Counted from the stretch's first letter, positions 43,854 to 53,750 are shown. The stretch is 64,000 nt of DNA from Rhizobiales bacterium 64-17 (GCA_001899285.1 MKWA01000013.1:1-64000); one strand, 5' to 3'. Notes: generated by a model not told the origin, from the sequence alone. Numbers and translations: made by a program.

Positions 43854-45134
43854 ATGAGCAGTTCGACTGATACGGGCCGCGCGGTAGACGCTGCGGACAA
43901 TCACTCCATCTTCGATTTCTATCGAACGATGAACACCAAGGGCCGGCGCACATTCTGGGCGTGCACCGCCGGCTGGACCCTCGACGGCATGGATTTCATG
44001 CTGTTTCCGCTTGTCATCGGCACGCTGGTCGCGGTGTTTCACAGCGATCTGAAGACGATGGGCGGCATCGTTTCGCTCACGGTTCTTTGCAGCGCCGCCG
44101 GTGGCTGGCTCGCCGGCTTCCTCGCCGATCGCATCGGCCGCGTGCGCACGATGCAGATCACGATTCTGCTGTTCTCGGTGGGCAGCCTGCTGTCGGCGTT
44201 CGCGCAGGACGTGACGCAACTCACCATTTTCCGCGCGATCCTGGGCATCGGCTTTGGCGGTGAAGCGGCTGTCGCGGCTGTTGCGCTGTCCGAAGTGGTC
44301 GCGGCCAAGCATCGTGGTCGCGCGATCGGCTTCTATCAGTCGAGCTACGCTGTCGGCTGGGGGCTCGCGATCATCGTCCAGGCGATAACATTCATCTATT
44401 TCCCGCCTGAGACGGCGTGGCGTGTGATGTTCGGCATCGGTGCGCTTCCGGCGCTGCTGATCTTCTTCATTCGCCGCAATGTCGAGGAATCGGCCATCTC
44501 GGTCGCAGCCCGCCAGAACAAGGAAGGCTCGTCGTTCTTCGAGATCTTTTCCGCGTCGAATATTCGTGCGCTGATCACCGGTTCGCTGCTGACCATCGGC
44601 GCGCAGGGCGGTTTCTACGCGCTTATGACCTGGGTGCCGCAGTTCCTGCGCGCTGAACGCAAGATTTCGATTCTCGCGTCGACGCCTTATCTGCTCGCGC
44701 TGATCACGGGATGCTGGGTCGGCTATGCGACCGGTGGCTGGCTGTCGGACCGGTTTGGCCGGCGGCCGGTGTTCCTGCTGTTCTCCGCTTGTGCGGCGGC
44801 CGCGGTTTACATCTACACTCATCTGCATCTGTCCGATGCCGAAGTGTTGCTGCTCGGCTTCCCGCTCGGCTTCTTCGCCGTCGGTTATTACTCGGCGCTG
44901 ATGGCCTGCCTGAATGAAATCTTCCCGACCCGCGTGCGCGGTGCCGGAGTGGGCTTCACCTACAATGCAGGCCGTGCAGTCGGTGGTTTGTTCCCGTATC
45001 TCGTGGGTGTTGTGACGGCGATAACCACACTGTCGAACGCGATCAGCATCTTCGCGCTCACTTCCTACGGCATCGTATTTCTCACGGCACTCTTACTGCT
45101 GCGCGAAACCAAGGGCGTTTCGCTTCAGTCCTGA
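43854..45134 (+). CDS. MFS transporter, aromatic acid/H+ symporter-like
   Basis: A 426-residue transporter with 12 membrane segments. The DGMDFMLFPLVIGTL segment in helix 1, the loop motif GFLADRIGRVRTM and GGWLSDRFGRRPV (repeat in the second half) are those of the sugar/aromatic-acid MFS families. Start ATG has AGGGGAAG upstream. It begins a rightward run with the molybdenum hydroxylase and ABC genes and probably brings in the substrate of the cluster. Confidence 0.9.
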   Translation: MSSSTDTGRAVDAADNHSIFDFYRTMNTKGRRTFWACTAGWTLDGMDFMLFPLVIGTLVAVFHSDLKTMGGIVSLTVLCSAAGGWLAGFLADRIGRVRTMQITILLFSVGSLLSAFAQDVTQLTIFRAILGIGFGGEAAVAAVALSEVVAAKHRGRAIGFYQSSYAVGWGLAIIVQAITFIYFPPETAWRVMFGIGALPALLIFFIRRNVEESAISVAARQNKEGSSFFEIFSASNIRALITGSLLTIGAQGGFYALMTWVPQFLRAERKISILASTPYLLALITGCWVGYATGGWLSDRFGRRPVFLLFSACAAAAVYIYTHLHLSDAEVLLLGFPLGFFAVGYYSALMACLNEIFPTRVRGAGVGFTYNAGRAVGGLFPYLVGVVTAITTLSNAISIFALTSYGIVFLTALLLLRETKGVSLQS

Positions 45135-45227
45135 CGTGATCCCCCACTGAAGCTGCGCCTTCAAACGGCGGACCGGAGAAGTTGCTTCGGTCCGCCGTGG
45201 TTCCTGTGAGGAAAATAGTAGTCGCCG

Positions 45228-47627
45228 ATGCGATCCGCTCCTGTCAGCAATCAGCCGAATATCGGTCAGCCCAGTATCGGACAACCGATGCCGCGTGCAT
45301 CGACCAGGCGGCTGGTGGCGGGACGCGGGCGGTATGTCGATGATATTCCCGCCAAGGGTGAGGTTTACGCGGCGTTCCTGCGCAGCCCGCATGCTCACGC
45401 TGCTTTCGAGGTCGTGAATATCAGCGCCGCCGCCGCGATTCCCGGTGTCGTGCGGGTGCTGACGGCAGAGGATATCGATCCAGTCTGTCCACCGTGGAAA
45501 TGCGTCCTGCGCAATGCGCCGGATCTACAGTCGCCGGAACAGCGGCCGCTAGCGCGCCGGCAGGCCGTTTTCCAGGGCGAGCCGATCGCGCTCGTTGTGG
45601 CGCAATCCCGCGCTATCGCCGAGGATGCGCTGGAACTGATCGAGGTCGAATGGTCGGAGCGACCGGCGGCGATTTCGCTGGAAGCGGCCGCCATGCCGGA
45701 TGCTGTGCCGGCGCATGAAAATCTGAAATCAAATATCTGCTGGCGCTTCGAGCATCGCTCCGGCGATCCCGACAAGGCATTTGCCGACGCCGAACATGTC
45801 GTTCAGCGCCGCCTCGTCTTCGCGCGCAAGACCGGCGTGCCGCTGGAGCCGCGTGGGATTCTCGCGAGCTATGATCCTTCGACCAACGCTCTGACCGTCC
45901 ATGTTTCGCATCAGATGCCGCATCAGTTTCAGCTACATCTGGCTGAATTGCTCGGCATGTCGCCGCTGGACGTGCGTGTCATCTGTTCCGACATCGGCGG
46001 TGCGTTCGGGATCAAAATGCACGTCTATCCCGAGGAAGTCGCGGTGTGCGCCGCGAGCCGTATCCTTGGTCGGCCGGTGAAGTTCATCGCGGATCGCGTG
46101 GAAAGTCTGAGTTCCGACGTTCACGCGCGCGAACATATCGTCGAAGCACGCATGGCAGTGAACACCTCCGGTATGATTACGGCCATCGATGTCGACGACA
46201 TCCAGGGGCTTGGCGCCTATTCCGTCTATCCGCGGTCGAGCACCGCGGAAGCCATGAGCGCGCTGCGCGCTGTCGGCGGTCCATATCGGTTCGACAATTA
46301 TCATGCGCTGCTGCGGTCCGTGCTGCAGAACAAGGTAATGACCGGGCAGTACCGTTCCGTTGGCCATCCGGTGGCTGCGGCGATCACCGAGGCGCTGGTC
46401 GAAGACGCGGCGGCGGTGCGCGGCGAGGACTCGATCGTGTTCCGCCAGCGCAATTTCCTGCCGACCGAGGCCATGCCGTGGGTCAGTCCCATGGGCGCCC
46501 GAATGATCGATCTGTCGCACCATGCCTGCCTTGAGCGGATGCTGACGCTCGTCGATTACCCGCGCTTGCGACAGGAGATAGATACGTGGCGGCAGGAGGG
46601 CCGTATCGTCGGCCTCGGGCTCGCCAGCTTCGTTGAATTCACCGCGACCGGCGCCGAAGCCTACGGCCGCGCCCATGTGCCGGTGTCGTCGCTCGATGGC
46701 GTCATGCTGACCATGGAACCGACCGGAGAGGTGAGAGCGCAGTGCTCGGCATCGGAGATCGGCCAGGGCATTCAGCAGGGGCTGGCGCAGATCATTGCTG
46801 ATGCGGTAGGTGTCCGTGCCGACAAAGTGCGTGTGGCGCTTGGCGATACCGCGGCGTCGCCCCATGGCGGCGGCGCGTGGTCGTCGCGCGGTGCTGCGAT
46901 CACCGGCGAAACGGCCTGGACCGCAGGCCGGAAGCTGCGGAATGAATTGCTGAATGTCGCCGCAGCGATGCTGCAAACGACTGCGGCGTCGCTCGACCTT
47001 CGCGATGGTCGTATCCTCGCTGCTGATACGGGCGCCGAGCGCATTGCGATCGGTGACGTTGCGCGAACCGCGATTTTCCATCCTTATGATTTGCCGACTG
47101 GCACCAATGCGCAGATGTCGGTCTCGCACACCTGGGGCCGTGACGCTGATCCGTTCCTGCCGACCAATGGCGTGCAGGCGTCGCTGGTCGAGATCGATCC
47201 GATCAGCGGTCTGGTGCGCCCGCTGCGGCACTGGGTGGTGGAAGATTGCGGCCGCATCATCAATCCGCTGCTGGTGGACGAACAGATTCGCGGCGGCGTG
47301 GTCCAGGGCATCGGTGAAGCTCTTTATGAGATCTGCCGCTACACGGAGGACGGGCAATACGGCAGCGGCACGCTGGCGGACTATCTGCTGCCGATGGCGG
47401 CTGACATGCCGGACATTGTCGTCGCGCATGTGGAGACGCCGTATTCCGGATCGCAACTCGGCGCCAAAGGTGCTGGCGAAGCCGGCACCTGTGGCGCCCC
47501 GGCTGCAGTGCTGAACGCCGTCAACGACGCGTTGCGGCCTTTCAGCGGCCGGATCGATGCGATGCCGATATCTCCGGTCGATGTTTTGCGCGCGCTGGGC
47601 AAACTCCCGGCAAAGGCGGGCGCATGA
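45228..47627 (+). CDS. molybdenum hydroxylase large subunit (xanthine dehydrogenase/CoxL family)
   Basis: A 799-residue molybdopterin-binding catalytic subunit. Family features: RRLVAGRGRYVDDI, RSPHAHAAF, DIGGAFGIKMHVYPEE, and the catalytic Glu in GAKGAGEAGTCGAP. Such enzymes hydroxylate N-heterocycles or aldehydes with water as the oxygen source. Residues 10-20 contain an imperfect duplication (NIGQPSIGQP). It overlaps the FAD subunit by four bases. In this cluster it may hydroxylate the ring before reduction by the PyrD/PyrK-like pair. Confidence 0.9.
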   Translation: MRSAPVSNQPNIGQPSIGQPMPRASTRRLVAGRGRYVDDIPAKGEVYAAFLRSPHAHAAFEVVNISAAAAIPGVVRVLTAEDIDPVCPPWKCVLRNAPDLQSPEQRPLARRQAVFQGEPIALVVAQSRAIAEDALELIEVEWSERPAAISLEAAAMPDAVPAHENLKSNICWRFEHRSGDPDKAFADAEHVVQRRLVFARKTGVPLEPRGILASYDPSTNALTVHVSHQMPHQFQLHLAELLGMSPLDVRVICSDIGGAFGIKMHVYPEEVAVCAASRILGRPVKFIADRVESLSSDVHAREHIVEARMAVNTSGMITAIDVDDIQGLGAYSVYPRSSTAEAMSALRAVGGPYRFDNYHALLRSVLQNKVMTGQYRSVGHPVAAAITEALVEDAAAVRGEDSIVFRQRNFLPTEAMPWVSPMGARMIDLSHHACLERMLTLVDYPRLRQEIDTWRQEGRIVGLGLASFVEFTATGAEAYGRAHVPVSSLDGVMLTMEPTGEVRAQCSASEIGQGIQQGLAQIIADAVGVRADKVRVALGDTAASPHGGGAWSSRGAAITGETAWTAGRKLRNELLNVAAAMLQTTAASLDLRDGRILAADTGAERIAIGDVARTAIFHPYDLPTGTNAQMSVSHTWGRDADPFLPTNGVQASLVEIDPISGLVRPLRHWVVEDCGRIINPLLVDEQIRGGVVQGIGEALYEICRYTEDGQYGSGTLADYLLPMAADMPDIVVAHVETPYSGSQLGAKGAGEAGTCGAPAAVLNAVNDALRPFSGRIDAMPISPVDVLRALGKLPAKAGA

Positions 47628-48505
47628 AGCCGCCTCGGTTTGACTATCTCCGGCCGCAAACGCTGGCCGAAGCCGTGGAATTGCTCGATCGGCATGGTGG
47701 CGACGCCGCCATCCTGGCGGGTGGGCAAAGCCTGATGCCGATGTTGAACTTGCGTGTGGCGCAGCCTGCGGTGCTGATCGACATCAACGCGGTGCCGGAA
47801 CTGGACAGGATTGGCCGGAGCGGCGACCGGTTGTCGATCGGCGGCCGCGCGCGCCATAACGACGTCTTTCGCTCTGCCGAGGTGGCACAGGCCGCGCCGT
47901 TGTTGACGGTCGCGCTGGAGCATGTCGCCCATGAAGCGATCCGCAATCGCGGCACGCTCGGCGGCAGCCTGGCGCTTGCCGATCCGGCCGCGGAGCTTCC
48001 CGCCTGCATGGTGTGCCTCGACGCCGAGATTGTCACGGCGTCGGTGAAGGGTGAGCGCCGCATCCCGGCGGGCGCATTCTTTCAAGGGCTTTATACCACG
48101 ACGCTCGAACCGAACGAAATTCTGGCGCGGGTCGATGTGCCGGCGGCTGGCACAGATTGGCGCTTCGGCTTCGACGAAGTCGCACGGCGGCGTGGCGATT
48201 TCGCCATGGCCGGTGTCGCGGTTGCCGTGCGCGAGGAATCCAAAGCCGTCGCTGAATGCCGGATCAGCCTTCTGGGTGTCGAAATGTCGCCACGGCGTAT
48301 GGAGGCCGTTGAGATGTGTTTGCTTGATGCGCCGCTCGGCACGGCCGCCAACATTGTGGCGGCTCAATCAGCTTTGCGCGACACGCTTGAGCCGATCGAG
48401 GGCAGCGAGATTCCGCCAGAATATCGCATCCAGATAGCCCACGAACTGTTGGCTCGCGTCATTCGCGCTATGGCCGCGCCCGTTAGCGGGAAGAGGACGC
48501 ATTGA
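47624..48505 (+). CDS. molybdenum hydroxylase FAD subunit (CoxM type)
   Basis: A 293-residue FAD-binding subunit with the PCMH-type motifs AILAGGQSLMPMLNLR and RNRGTLGGSLALADPAAELP. It takes electrons from the iron-sulfur subunit. Coupled to both neighbours by short overlaps. Confidence 0.93.
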   Translation: MKPPRFDYLRPQTLAEAVELLDRHGGDAAILAGGQSLMPMLNLRVAQPAVLIDINAVPELDRIGRSGDRLSIGGRARHNDVFRSAEVAQAAPLLTVALEHVAHEAIRNRGTLGGSLALADPAAELPACMVCLDAEIVTASVKGERRIPAGAFFQGLYTTTLEPNEILARVDVPAAGTDWRFGFDEVARRRGDFAMAGVAVAVREESKAVAECRISLLGVEMSPRRMEAVEMCLLDAPLGTAANIVAAQSALRDTLEPIEGSEIPPEYRIQIAHELLARVIRAMAAPVSGKRTH

Positions 48506-49005
48506 TGATGGCTTCTGACGAGCCGATGGCGGAAATTTCCTGCACGGTCAATGGCCAGCCGGTGCGCGCGCATGTGCCGCTGCGTCAGTCGCTGGTCGAT
48601 TTCGTGCGGCACGGACTGGGCCTGACCGGTAGCCATGTCGGTTGCGAACATGGTGTGTGCGGTGCCTGTCATGCGGTGGTCGATGGTCGCGTGGTACGGG
48701 GCTGTCTGATGCTGGCGGTTCAGGTGGATGGCCGGACGGTCACGACTATCGAGACCGATCAGCCGACCGCGCAAATGCGTGCTTTACAGGACACCTTTTT
48801 CGAACGCGCTGCGTTGCAGTGCGGCTTCTGCACCCCCGGCATGATTCTGCAAGCCTCCGAGTTGCTGACACGAACCGCCGCGCCGACACGCGCGGAGATC
48901 CGTGACGCGCTGTCCGGAAATTATTGTCGCTGCACCGGCTATCACGCGATCGTCGATGCTGTCGAAACCGCCGCGGCGCGATTGCGCGACAAGGCGGCGG
49001 CATGA
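48505..49005 (+). CDS. molybdenum hydroxylase [2Fe-2S] subunit (CoxS type)
   Basis: A 166-residue iron-sulfur subunit with two [2Fe-2S] clusters: CEHGVCGACHAVVDG...GC in the plant-ferredoxin domain and QCGFCTPGM with NYCRCTGY in the helical domain. ATG at 48505 overlaps the previous stop; 48508 is an alternative. It completes the three-subunit enzyme. Confidence 0.94.
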   Translation: MMASDEPMAEISCTVNGQPVRAHVPLRQSLVDFVRHGLGLTGSHVGCEHGVCGACHAVVDGRVVRGCLMLAVQVDGRTVTTIETDQPTAQMRALQDTFFERAALQCGFCTPGMILQASELLTRTAAPTRAEIRDALSGNYCRCTGYHAIVDAVETAAARLRDKAAA

Positions 49006-49073
49006 CGCCGGTCGAAGATTGTTGAACCAGAGACTTCGCTGCGAAACCGAGGCACCATCAAGGAGACATCAAG

Positions 49074-50102
49074 ATGACCTTCAGCCGACGTTCTGCAATT
49101 CTGCTGGCAACCCTTGGCATGGGGGTGACGATCATGTCGCAAGCGGCTCATGCCGTCGATCGTGTCCGTTTTATCATCGACTGGTCGTTCCAGGGCCAGC
49201 ACGCGATGTTTACGATGCCGGTTGATGACGGCACTTACAGCAAGCTCGGTTTGCAGGTGACTGTGGACCGCGGCGCGGGCTCCGGCGACACCGTCGCCAA
49301 AGTGGCGAGCGGAGCCTACGACATGGGCATTGCCGATTTCTACTCGATGGTGCGGTTCAACGCCGAAAACCCCGATCACAAGCTGATCGCGGTGATGATG
49401 GTGGACGATAAATCCGCGCTTGCCGTGGAGATGAAGGCGACAAGTCCGATCAAGACGCCACAGGATCTCAACGGCAAGACGCTCGCCGCCCCGGTCGGCG
49501 ATGCCACCCGTCAGCTCTTCCCGCTGTTCGCGGCCGCCAACAAGATCGACGAGAAGTCAATCAAATGGATCAACGTTTCGCCGGAGTTGCGCGAGCCACT
49601 CCTGATTCGCGGCGAAGCCGATGCGATCACCGGGCATTTGACGACGGTGATGCTGAATTTCCGTAATATCAATGTGAAGCCCTCCGATATCCGAGTGATG
49701 CCGTATATCGACTTCGGCGTGAATCTGCTGGGTCATGCCATCGTCGTGAAGCCTGATTTCGCGGCCAAAAACCCGGAGCTGGTTCGTAATTTCATTCGCG
49801 GGTCCGTCCATGGCTTCAATGCGATGATCAAGGATCCAGATGCGGCGGTCGCCTCTATCAAGAAGCGCGATCCGCTCATCAATGCTGATCTTGAAAAAGA
49901 TCGCATCAAGATGTCGCTCGATTATCGCATGGTCAGTGAAAACGTTCGCAAGAATGGCATCAGCAACGTCGATCCGCAGCGGATCGATGCTTCGCTCAGG
50001 GATGTCGCCAAGCCGTTCGGCATCAAGACAGTGCCAGTGGCCGCTGAGGTCTATACCGACAAGTATCTGCCGCCACGCAGTGACATGCAGCTTGCGAAGT
50101 AG
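49074..50102 (+). CDS. ABC transporter substrate-binding protein (NMT1/TauA/SsuA type)
   Basis: A 342-residue periplasmic binding protein with signal peptide (RRSAILLATLGMGVTIMSQAAHA, split: RRSAILLATLGMG and VTIMSQAAHA). It continues DRVRFIIDWSFQGQHAMF, the pattern of NMT1/THI5-like proteins that bind pyrimidine precursors, sulfonates or aromatic acids. GGAGACATCAAG precedes the ATG. It starts the importer that follows the molybdenum hydroxylase genes. Confidence 0.88.
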   Translation: MTFSRRSAILLATLGMGVTIMSQAAHAVDRVRFIIDWSFQGQHAMFTMPVDDGTYSKLGLQVTVDRGAGSGDTVAKVASGAYDMGIADFYSMVRFNAENPDHKLIAVMMVDDKSALAVEMKATSPIKTPQDLNGKTLAAPVGDATRQLFPLFAAANKIDEKSIKWINVSPELREPLLIRGEADAITGHLTTVMLNFRNINVKPSDIRVMPYIDFGVNLLGHAIVVKPDFAAKNPELVRNFIRGSVHGFNAMIKDPDAAVASIKKRDPLINADLEKDRIKMSLDYRMVSENVRKNGISNVDPQRIDASLRDVAKPFGIKTVPVAAEVYTDKYLPPRSDMQLAK

Positions 50103-50124
50103 CGGATCACGCGCCAAGCAGGTC

Positions 50125-50970
50125 ATGACCGGCGAGAGTGCAGCAATGCATGTAACCGCACGAACCGAAAAACCCGCCGATGCACGCTTCGTGCATGTAC
50201 ACGGCGCCAGCCTTGACTACGGCGAGGACGGCGAAGGCTTCCTCGCCCTCAAGGATATGTCGCTCGATATCGGCCGCGGCGAGTTTGCCGCGGTCGTTGG
50301 ACCGTCAGGGTGCGGCAAATCTACCTTGATGAAGTTGATCTCGGGTCTCACACCGCGCAGCGCCGGTGAGGTCGAGGTTAATGGGGCGGATGTGACACGC
50401 CCGCTCAAGATTGTCGGCATGGCGTTTCAGAATCCGGCGTTGCTGCCGTGGCGGACGGTGCTCGAAAACGTATTGCTGCCGATCCAGGTGGTACGCCCGC
50501 ATCGCTCCGACTATCGCGTCAACAAGGCACCATTTATCGAGCGCGCCCGAGCGCTGCTGGCGAAAGTCGGGTTGGCCGGCGTCGAGGAGCGTTATGGCTG
50601 GCAGTTATCCGGCGGCATGCAGCAGCGTGTCTCGCTCTGCCGAGCTTTGATTCATGAGCCGGAAATCCTGCTGCTCGACGAGCCGTTCGGCGCGCTCGAT
50701 GCGTTCACGCGCGAGGAATTGTGGGGTGTCTTGCAAGACCTGTGGTGCGAGCGCGGCTTCACGGTGCTGCTTGTGACCCACGACCTGCCGGAGGCGGTAT
50801 TCCTGGCGGATCGGGTGCATGTGATTTCCAATCGTCCGGGCCGGGTCATCTACACGACAGACATCGACCTGCCGCGGCCGCGAACGCAGGAGGTCTGTTT
50901 CACGCCGCGCTTCGTGGAGTATGTGCACGAATTGCGGTCCCATATCAGCCAGGCGAGGCAGGTGATATGA
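50125..50970 (+). CDS. ABC transporter ATP-binding protein
   Basis: A 281-residue ATPase: Walker A GPSGCGKSTL, Q-loop FQNPALLPWRTVLENV, signature LSGGMQQRVSLCRAL, Walker B ILLLDEPFGALD and switch VTHDLPEAV. Of the nitrate/sulfonate (TauB/SsuB) class. ATG 50125 or 50146 may be the start. It overlaps the permease by ATGA. Confidence 0.93.
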   Translation: MTGESAAMHVTARTEKPADARFVHVHGASLDYGEDGEGFLALKDMSLDIGRGEFAAVVGPSGCGKSTLMKLISGLTPRSAGEVEVNGADVTRPLKIVGMAFQNPALLPWRTVLENVLLPIQVVRPHRSDYRVNKAPFIERARALLAKVGLAGVEERYGWQLSGGMQQRVSLCRALIHEPEILLLDEPFGALDAFTREELWGVLQDLWCERGFTVLLVTHDLPEAVFLADRVHVISNRPGRVIYTTDIDLPRPRTQEVCFTPRFVEYVHELRSHISQARQVI

Positions 50971-51746
50971 GCCGCAAAAGAACCTTGCGTCGCGCGCTCT
51001 ACACGCTGAGTCCATGGCTCGCGACGATCGGTTTCTTCGTGATCTGGGAAGTGGGGTGTCGTGTGCTCAACGTGCCGCCATTCATTTTACCGACGCCGAG
51101 TGCTGCGGTCGCCGCCCTGATCCAGTATTCCGACGGAATCTGGCTGAATGCCAGCCACACGATGATCACCACGCTGGCCGGATTTGCGCTCGCTGTCGCA
51201 TTCGGCATCGCGCTCGGTGTTGTCGTCGGCGCATCGCCGCTGCTCTATCGCGCACTAAACCCGCTATTGATCGGTTTCAATTCCATTCCGAAGGTGGCGA
51301 TGGTGCCGATCCTGGTGCTATGGTTCGGGATCGGGACGGTCCCTGCGATCCTCACGGCTTTTCTGGTCGCGTTCTTTCCGATCACGGTGAATGTTGCGAC
51401 CGGAATCGCGACGATGGAGCCCGAGTTGCGTGACGTGTTGCGTTCGCTCGGTGCCAGCAAAGCGGATATCTTGCTGCGTGTGGGGTTGCCGCGCTCGATG
51501 CCTTATTTCTTCGCTTCGTTGAAGATCGCCATCACGCTGGCATTTGTCGGCGCGGTCATTTCCGAAACGGTCGCGTCGAATGTCGGGATCGGATATCTGA
51601 TGATGTCGGCGAGCGCAACGTTCCGCGTGCCACTGGTGTTTGCAGCGCTGCTGGTGATCGCGGCCATGGGCATCCTCATGTATGCGGTCGCAGCCTATTT
51701 CGAGCGCCATTTCACCGGCTGGGCGACGCGCAGCGAGACTGGTTGA
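50967..51746 (+). CDS. ABC transporter permease (TauC/SsuC type)
   Basis: A 259-residue inner-membrane permease with six helices and the EAA-type loop (ELRDVLRSLGASKADILLRVGLPRSMPYFF, in two parts: ELRDVLRSLGASKADI and LLRVGLPRSMPYFF). Forms the channel with the preceding ATPase and binding protein. Confidence 0.93.
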   Translation: MSRKRTLRRALYTLSPWLATIGFFVIWEVGCRVLNVPPFILPTPSAAVAALIQYSDGIWLNASHTMITTLAGFALAVAFGIALGVVVGASPLLYRALNPLLIGFNSIPKVAMVPILVLWFGIGTVPAILTAFLVAFFPITVNVATGIATMEPELRDVLRSLGASKADILLRVGLPRSMPYFFASLKIAITLAFVGAVISETVASNVGIGYLMMSASATFRVPLVFAALLVIAAMGILMYAVAAYFERHFTGWATRSETG

Positions 51747-51893
51747 GTAGCAACGCGTTGAATTATCGTGGCTAACGACAGGTTGATCTAACGGAACGTC
51801 GCGCCGGCTGGCCGCGGATCGTCGGGCTGGGGTCACTTCAACGGGCGATACACGACCTGTCGAAAACGGCCAGATAAGCCGAGGTAACAAGAT

Positions 51894-52787
51894 TTATTGT
51901 CGTTCCTGGATCTTCACTTTGCTTACCACCTCAATAAATGCGCGAACCGCTGGTGAAGTGTTTGATTTCCGCCATGCCATGGCGAACTCAACATATGCGG
52001 TGCGTTCCCGTAACGGTCGGAATTCAACTTCGGTCAGACGGAATTTCTGTGCGACGGACGGCACGATTGCCACGCCAACTCCAGCGGCCACCAGCCCAAT
52101 TTGTGATTCCAAGGGTGATATGTCCTGCACAATGTTGGGCATGAATCCGGCATGCGTACATAAATCAATCACCTTGTTGTAAAAGCCGAAATTTCGCGAT
52201 CGCGGAAATACCAAAAAATCCGATCCAGACAGTTCGTTGACCGATATAGTTTTCTGGCGCGTTAGAGGGTGCCCGGACGGCAAGGCCACGGTCAACTTGT
52301 CCCGTAACAAGACCCTTGTCGCAATCGCATCGTTGTCGACGGGCAGAATAATGAAACCAATGTCGATGCGCTGATCCAGCAAGGCATCGAGTTGTGACGT
52401 GACCGGCACGTTCCGAAGGGATAGCTCCACATCGGGGAAATTTCGCCGAAAATGTCGCAGAAGCGCTGGTGTAAACGTATAGACCGCAGACCCGCCAAAT
52501 CCGAGGGCTAACGTGCCGACCTGTCCTTTGGCAGCGCGTTGAGTTGTTTTGATCGCACCTTCCAGGCGCGGCAGTATCTCTCGAAGTTCCTGATGTAGCG
52601 CGGTGCCCGCTTCCGTGATCGTCACGCCATGTTTGTTGCGGTTGAACAAGGTCGTGCCGATCTCCGCCTCAAGATTGGCGATTTGTCGACTGAGCGGCGG
52701 CTGGGATATTCCCACGCGTTTTGCCGCGCGCACGAAACTCAACTCTTCTGCGACCGCCATGAAGTAGCGAAGCTGGCGCAATTCCAT
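51894..52787 (-). CDS. LysR-family transcriptional regulator
   Basis: A 297-residue regulator with the LysR N-terminal helix-turn-helix (MELRQLRYFMAVAEELSF, ISQPPLSRQIANLEAEIGTTLF) and a co-inducer-binding domain. It diverges from the fumarylacetoacetate-hydrolase-type gene; the spacer and a second promoter 0.9 kb on share a bipartite motif that may be its target. The effector is probably gentisate or a ring-cleavage product. Confidence 0.92.
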   Translation of the reverse strand: MELRQLRYFMAVAEELSFVRAAKRVGISQPPLSRQIANLEAEIGTTLFNRNKHGVTITEAGTALHQELREILPRLEGAIKTTQRAAKGQVGTLALGFGGSAVYTFTPALLRHFRRNFPDVELSLRNVPVTSQLDALLDQRIDIGFIILPVDNDAIATRVLLRDKLTVALPSGHPLTRQKTISVNELSGSDFLVFPRSRNFGFYNKVIDLCTHAGFMPNIVQDISPLESQIGLVAAGVGVAIVPSVAQKFRLTEVEFRPLRERTAYVEFAMAWRKSNTSPAVRAFIEVVSKVKIQERQ

Positions 52788-52801
52788 ATCATTACCGTTT
52801 G

Positions 52802-52834
52802 GGTATTACCGAGGTGCTTAATATATATTGGACG
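52802..52834 (+). promoter_or_regulatory. shared bipartite promoter/operator motif, copy 1
   Basis: GGTATT (52802-52807), 14 bases, then TATATATTGGACG (52822-52834), in the LysR/hydrolase divergent spacer. An identical pair with identical spacing occurs at 53744-53776. Confidence 0.6.
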
Positions 52835-52881
52835 ATATTTCGTGCCGCCGCTACTGCTCGCGAAAATAGAGGGCTGTTGCG

Positions 52882-53733
52882 ATGCGTTTAGCGCGGTTTG
52901 ACGATGATCGTTTGGGGCTTGTGCGTAACGGCGATCTGCTGGATGTTTCTGAAGCGCTTGAGATCTTGCCACGGCATCGCTGGCCGTTGCCTTACGGCGA
53001 CCCATTGATCACTCATTTGGGGGCTGTGCTGGAGCGCGTTCGGGCCATCGCTCCTCGCGCTCAGATTCATAAAATCGACTCAGTAAAGCTGCTCAGCCCG
53101 GTCGCTAACGCGAGCAAAATCATTGCCGCGCCGGTCAATTATCTCAAGCATGTAGCTGAGGCGCGGGCAGACGCTGGCATTCATTTCGGTGCGGATATCA
53201 AGACCATCGATCACTATGGATTGTTCCTGAAATCGAACACTTCGGTGATTGGCGCCGGCGAACCGATTATCGTTCCAAATATCGGTCGTCGGGTTGACCA
53301 TGAGATCGAGGTTGCCGTCGTCATCGGTAAAAATTGCAAGGATGTGTCCGAAGCGGAGGCGTTGTCGGTGGTGTGTGGTTACGCCATGGCGCTCGACATG
53401 TCTGTGCGCGGGCTGGAAGACCGAAGCTGGCGCAAATCATACGACAGTTTCAGCGTGATTGGGCCGTGGTTGGTCACGGCCGACGAAATTGCCGATAGTG
53501 CAGCATTGAATTTCGAGATCAGTGTCAATGGCGAGCGACGCCAACATTCCAATACCCGGAAATTGATTTTTTCCATTCCGAAACTGATTGCCTATGCCTC
53601 GACAGCCTACCGGCTTTATCCAGGTGACATCATCATGACGGGCACGCCGGAGGGCGTGGGGCCGGTCACCTCGGGCGATCGTTTGACATGCCGTGTCGAT
53701 GGCATCGGGACCATGAATGTTCGGGTGGCATGA
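52882..53733 (+). CDS. fumarylacetoacetate hydrolase-family protein (maleyl/fumarylpyruvate hydrolase)
   Basis: A 283-residue metal-dependent hydrolase. The C-terminal FAH domain shows IIAAPVNYLKHVAE, the metal ligands in VDHEIEVAVVIG, MALDMSVRG, and the closing IIMTGTPEGVGPV. Next to a gentisate dioxygenase it most likely cleaves maleylpyruvate or fumarylpyruvate. No maleylpyruvate isomerase gene is seen in this window. Confidence 0.88.
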   Translation: MRLARFDDDRLGLVRNGDLLDVSEALEILPRHRWPLPYGDPLITHLGAVLERVRAIAPRAQIHKIDSVKLLSPVANASKIIAAPVNYLKHVAEARADAGIHFGADIKTIDHYGLFLKSNTSVIGAGEPIIVPNIGRRVDHEIEVAVVIGKNCKDVSEAEALSVVCGYAMALDMSVRGLEDRSWRKSYDSFSVIGPWLVTADEIADSAALNFEISVNGERRQHSNTRKLIFSIPKLIAYASTAYRLYPGDIIMTGTPEGVGPVTSGDRLTCRVDGIGTMNVRVA

Positions 53734-53750
53734 ATACCCAAAAGGTATTC
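53732..53750. repeat. GAATACC/GGTATTC inverted repeat after the hydrolase gene
   Basis: GAATACC and GGTATTC are separated by five bases and start within the stop codon of the hydrolase gene. The right arm is also the first half of the bipartite motif, and a further GATACC follows, giving several LysR-type half-sites. Confidence 0.5.
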
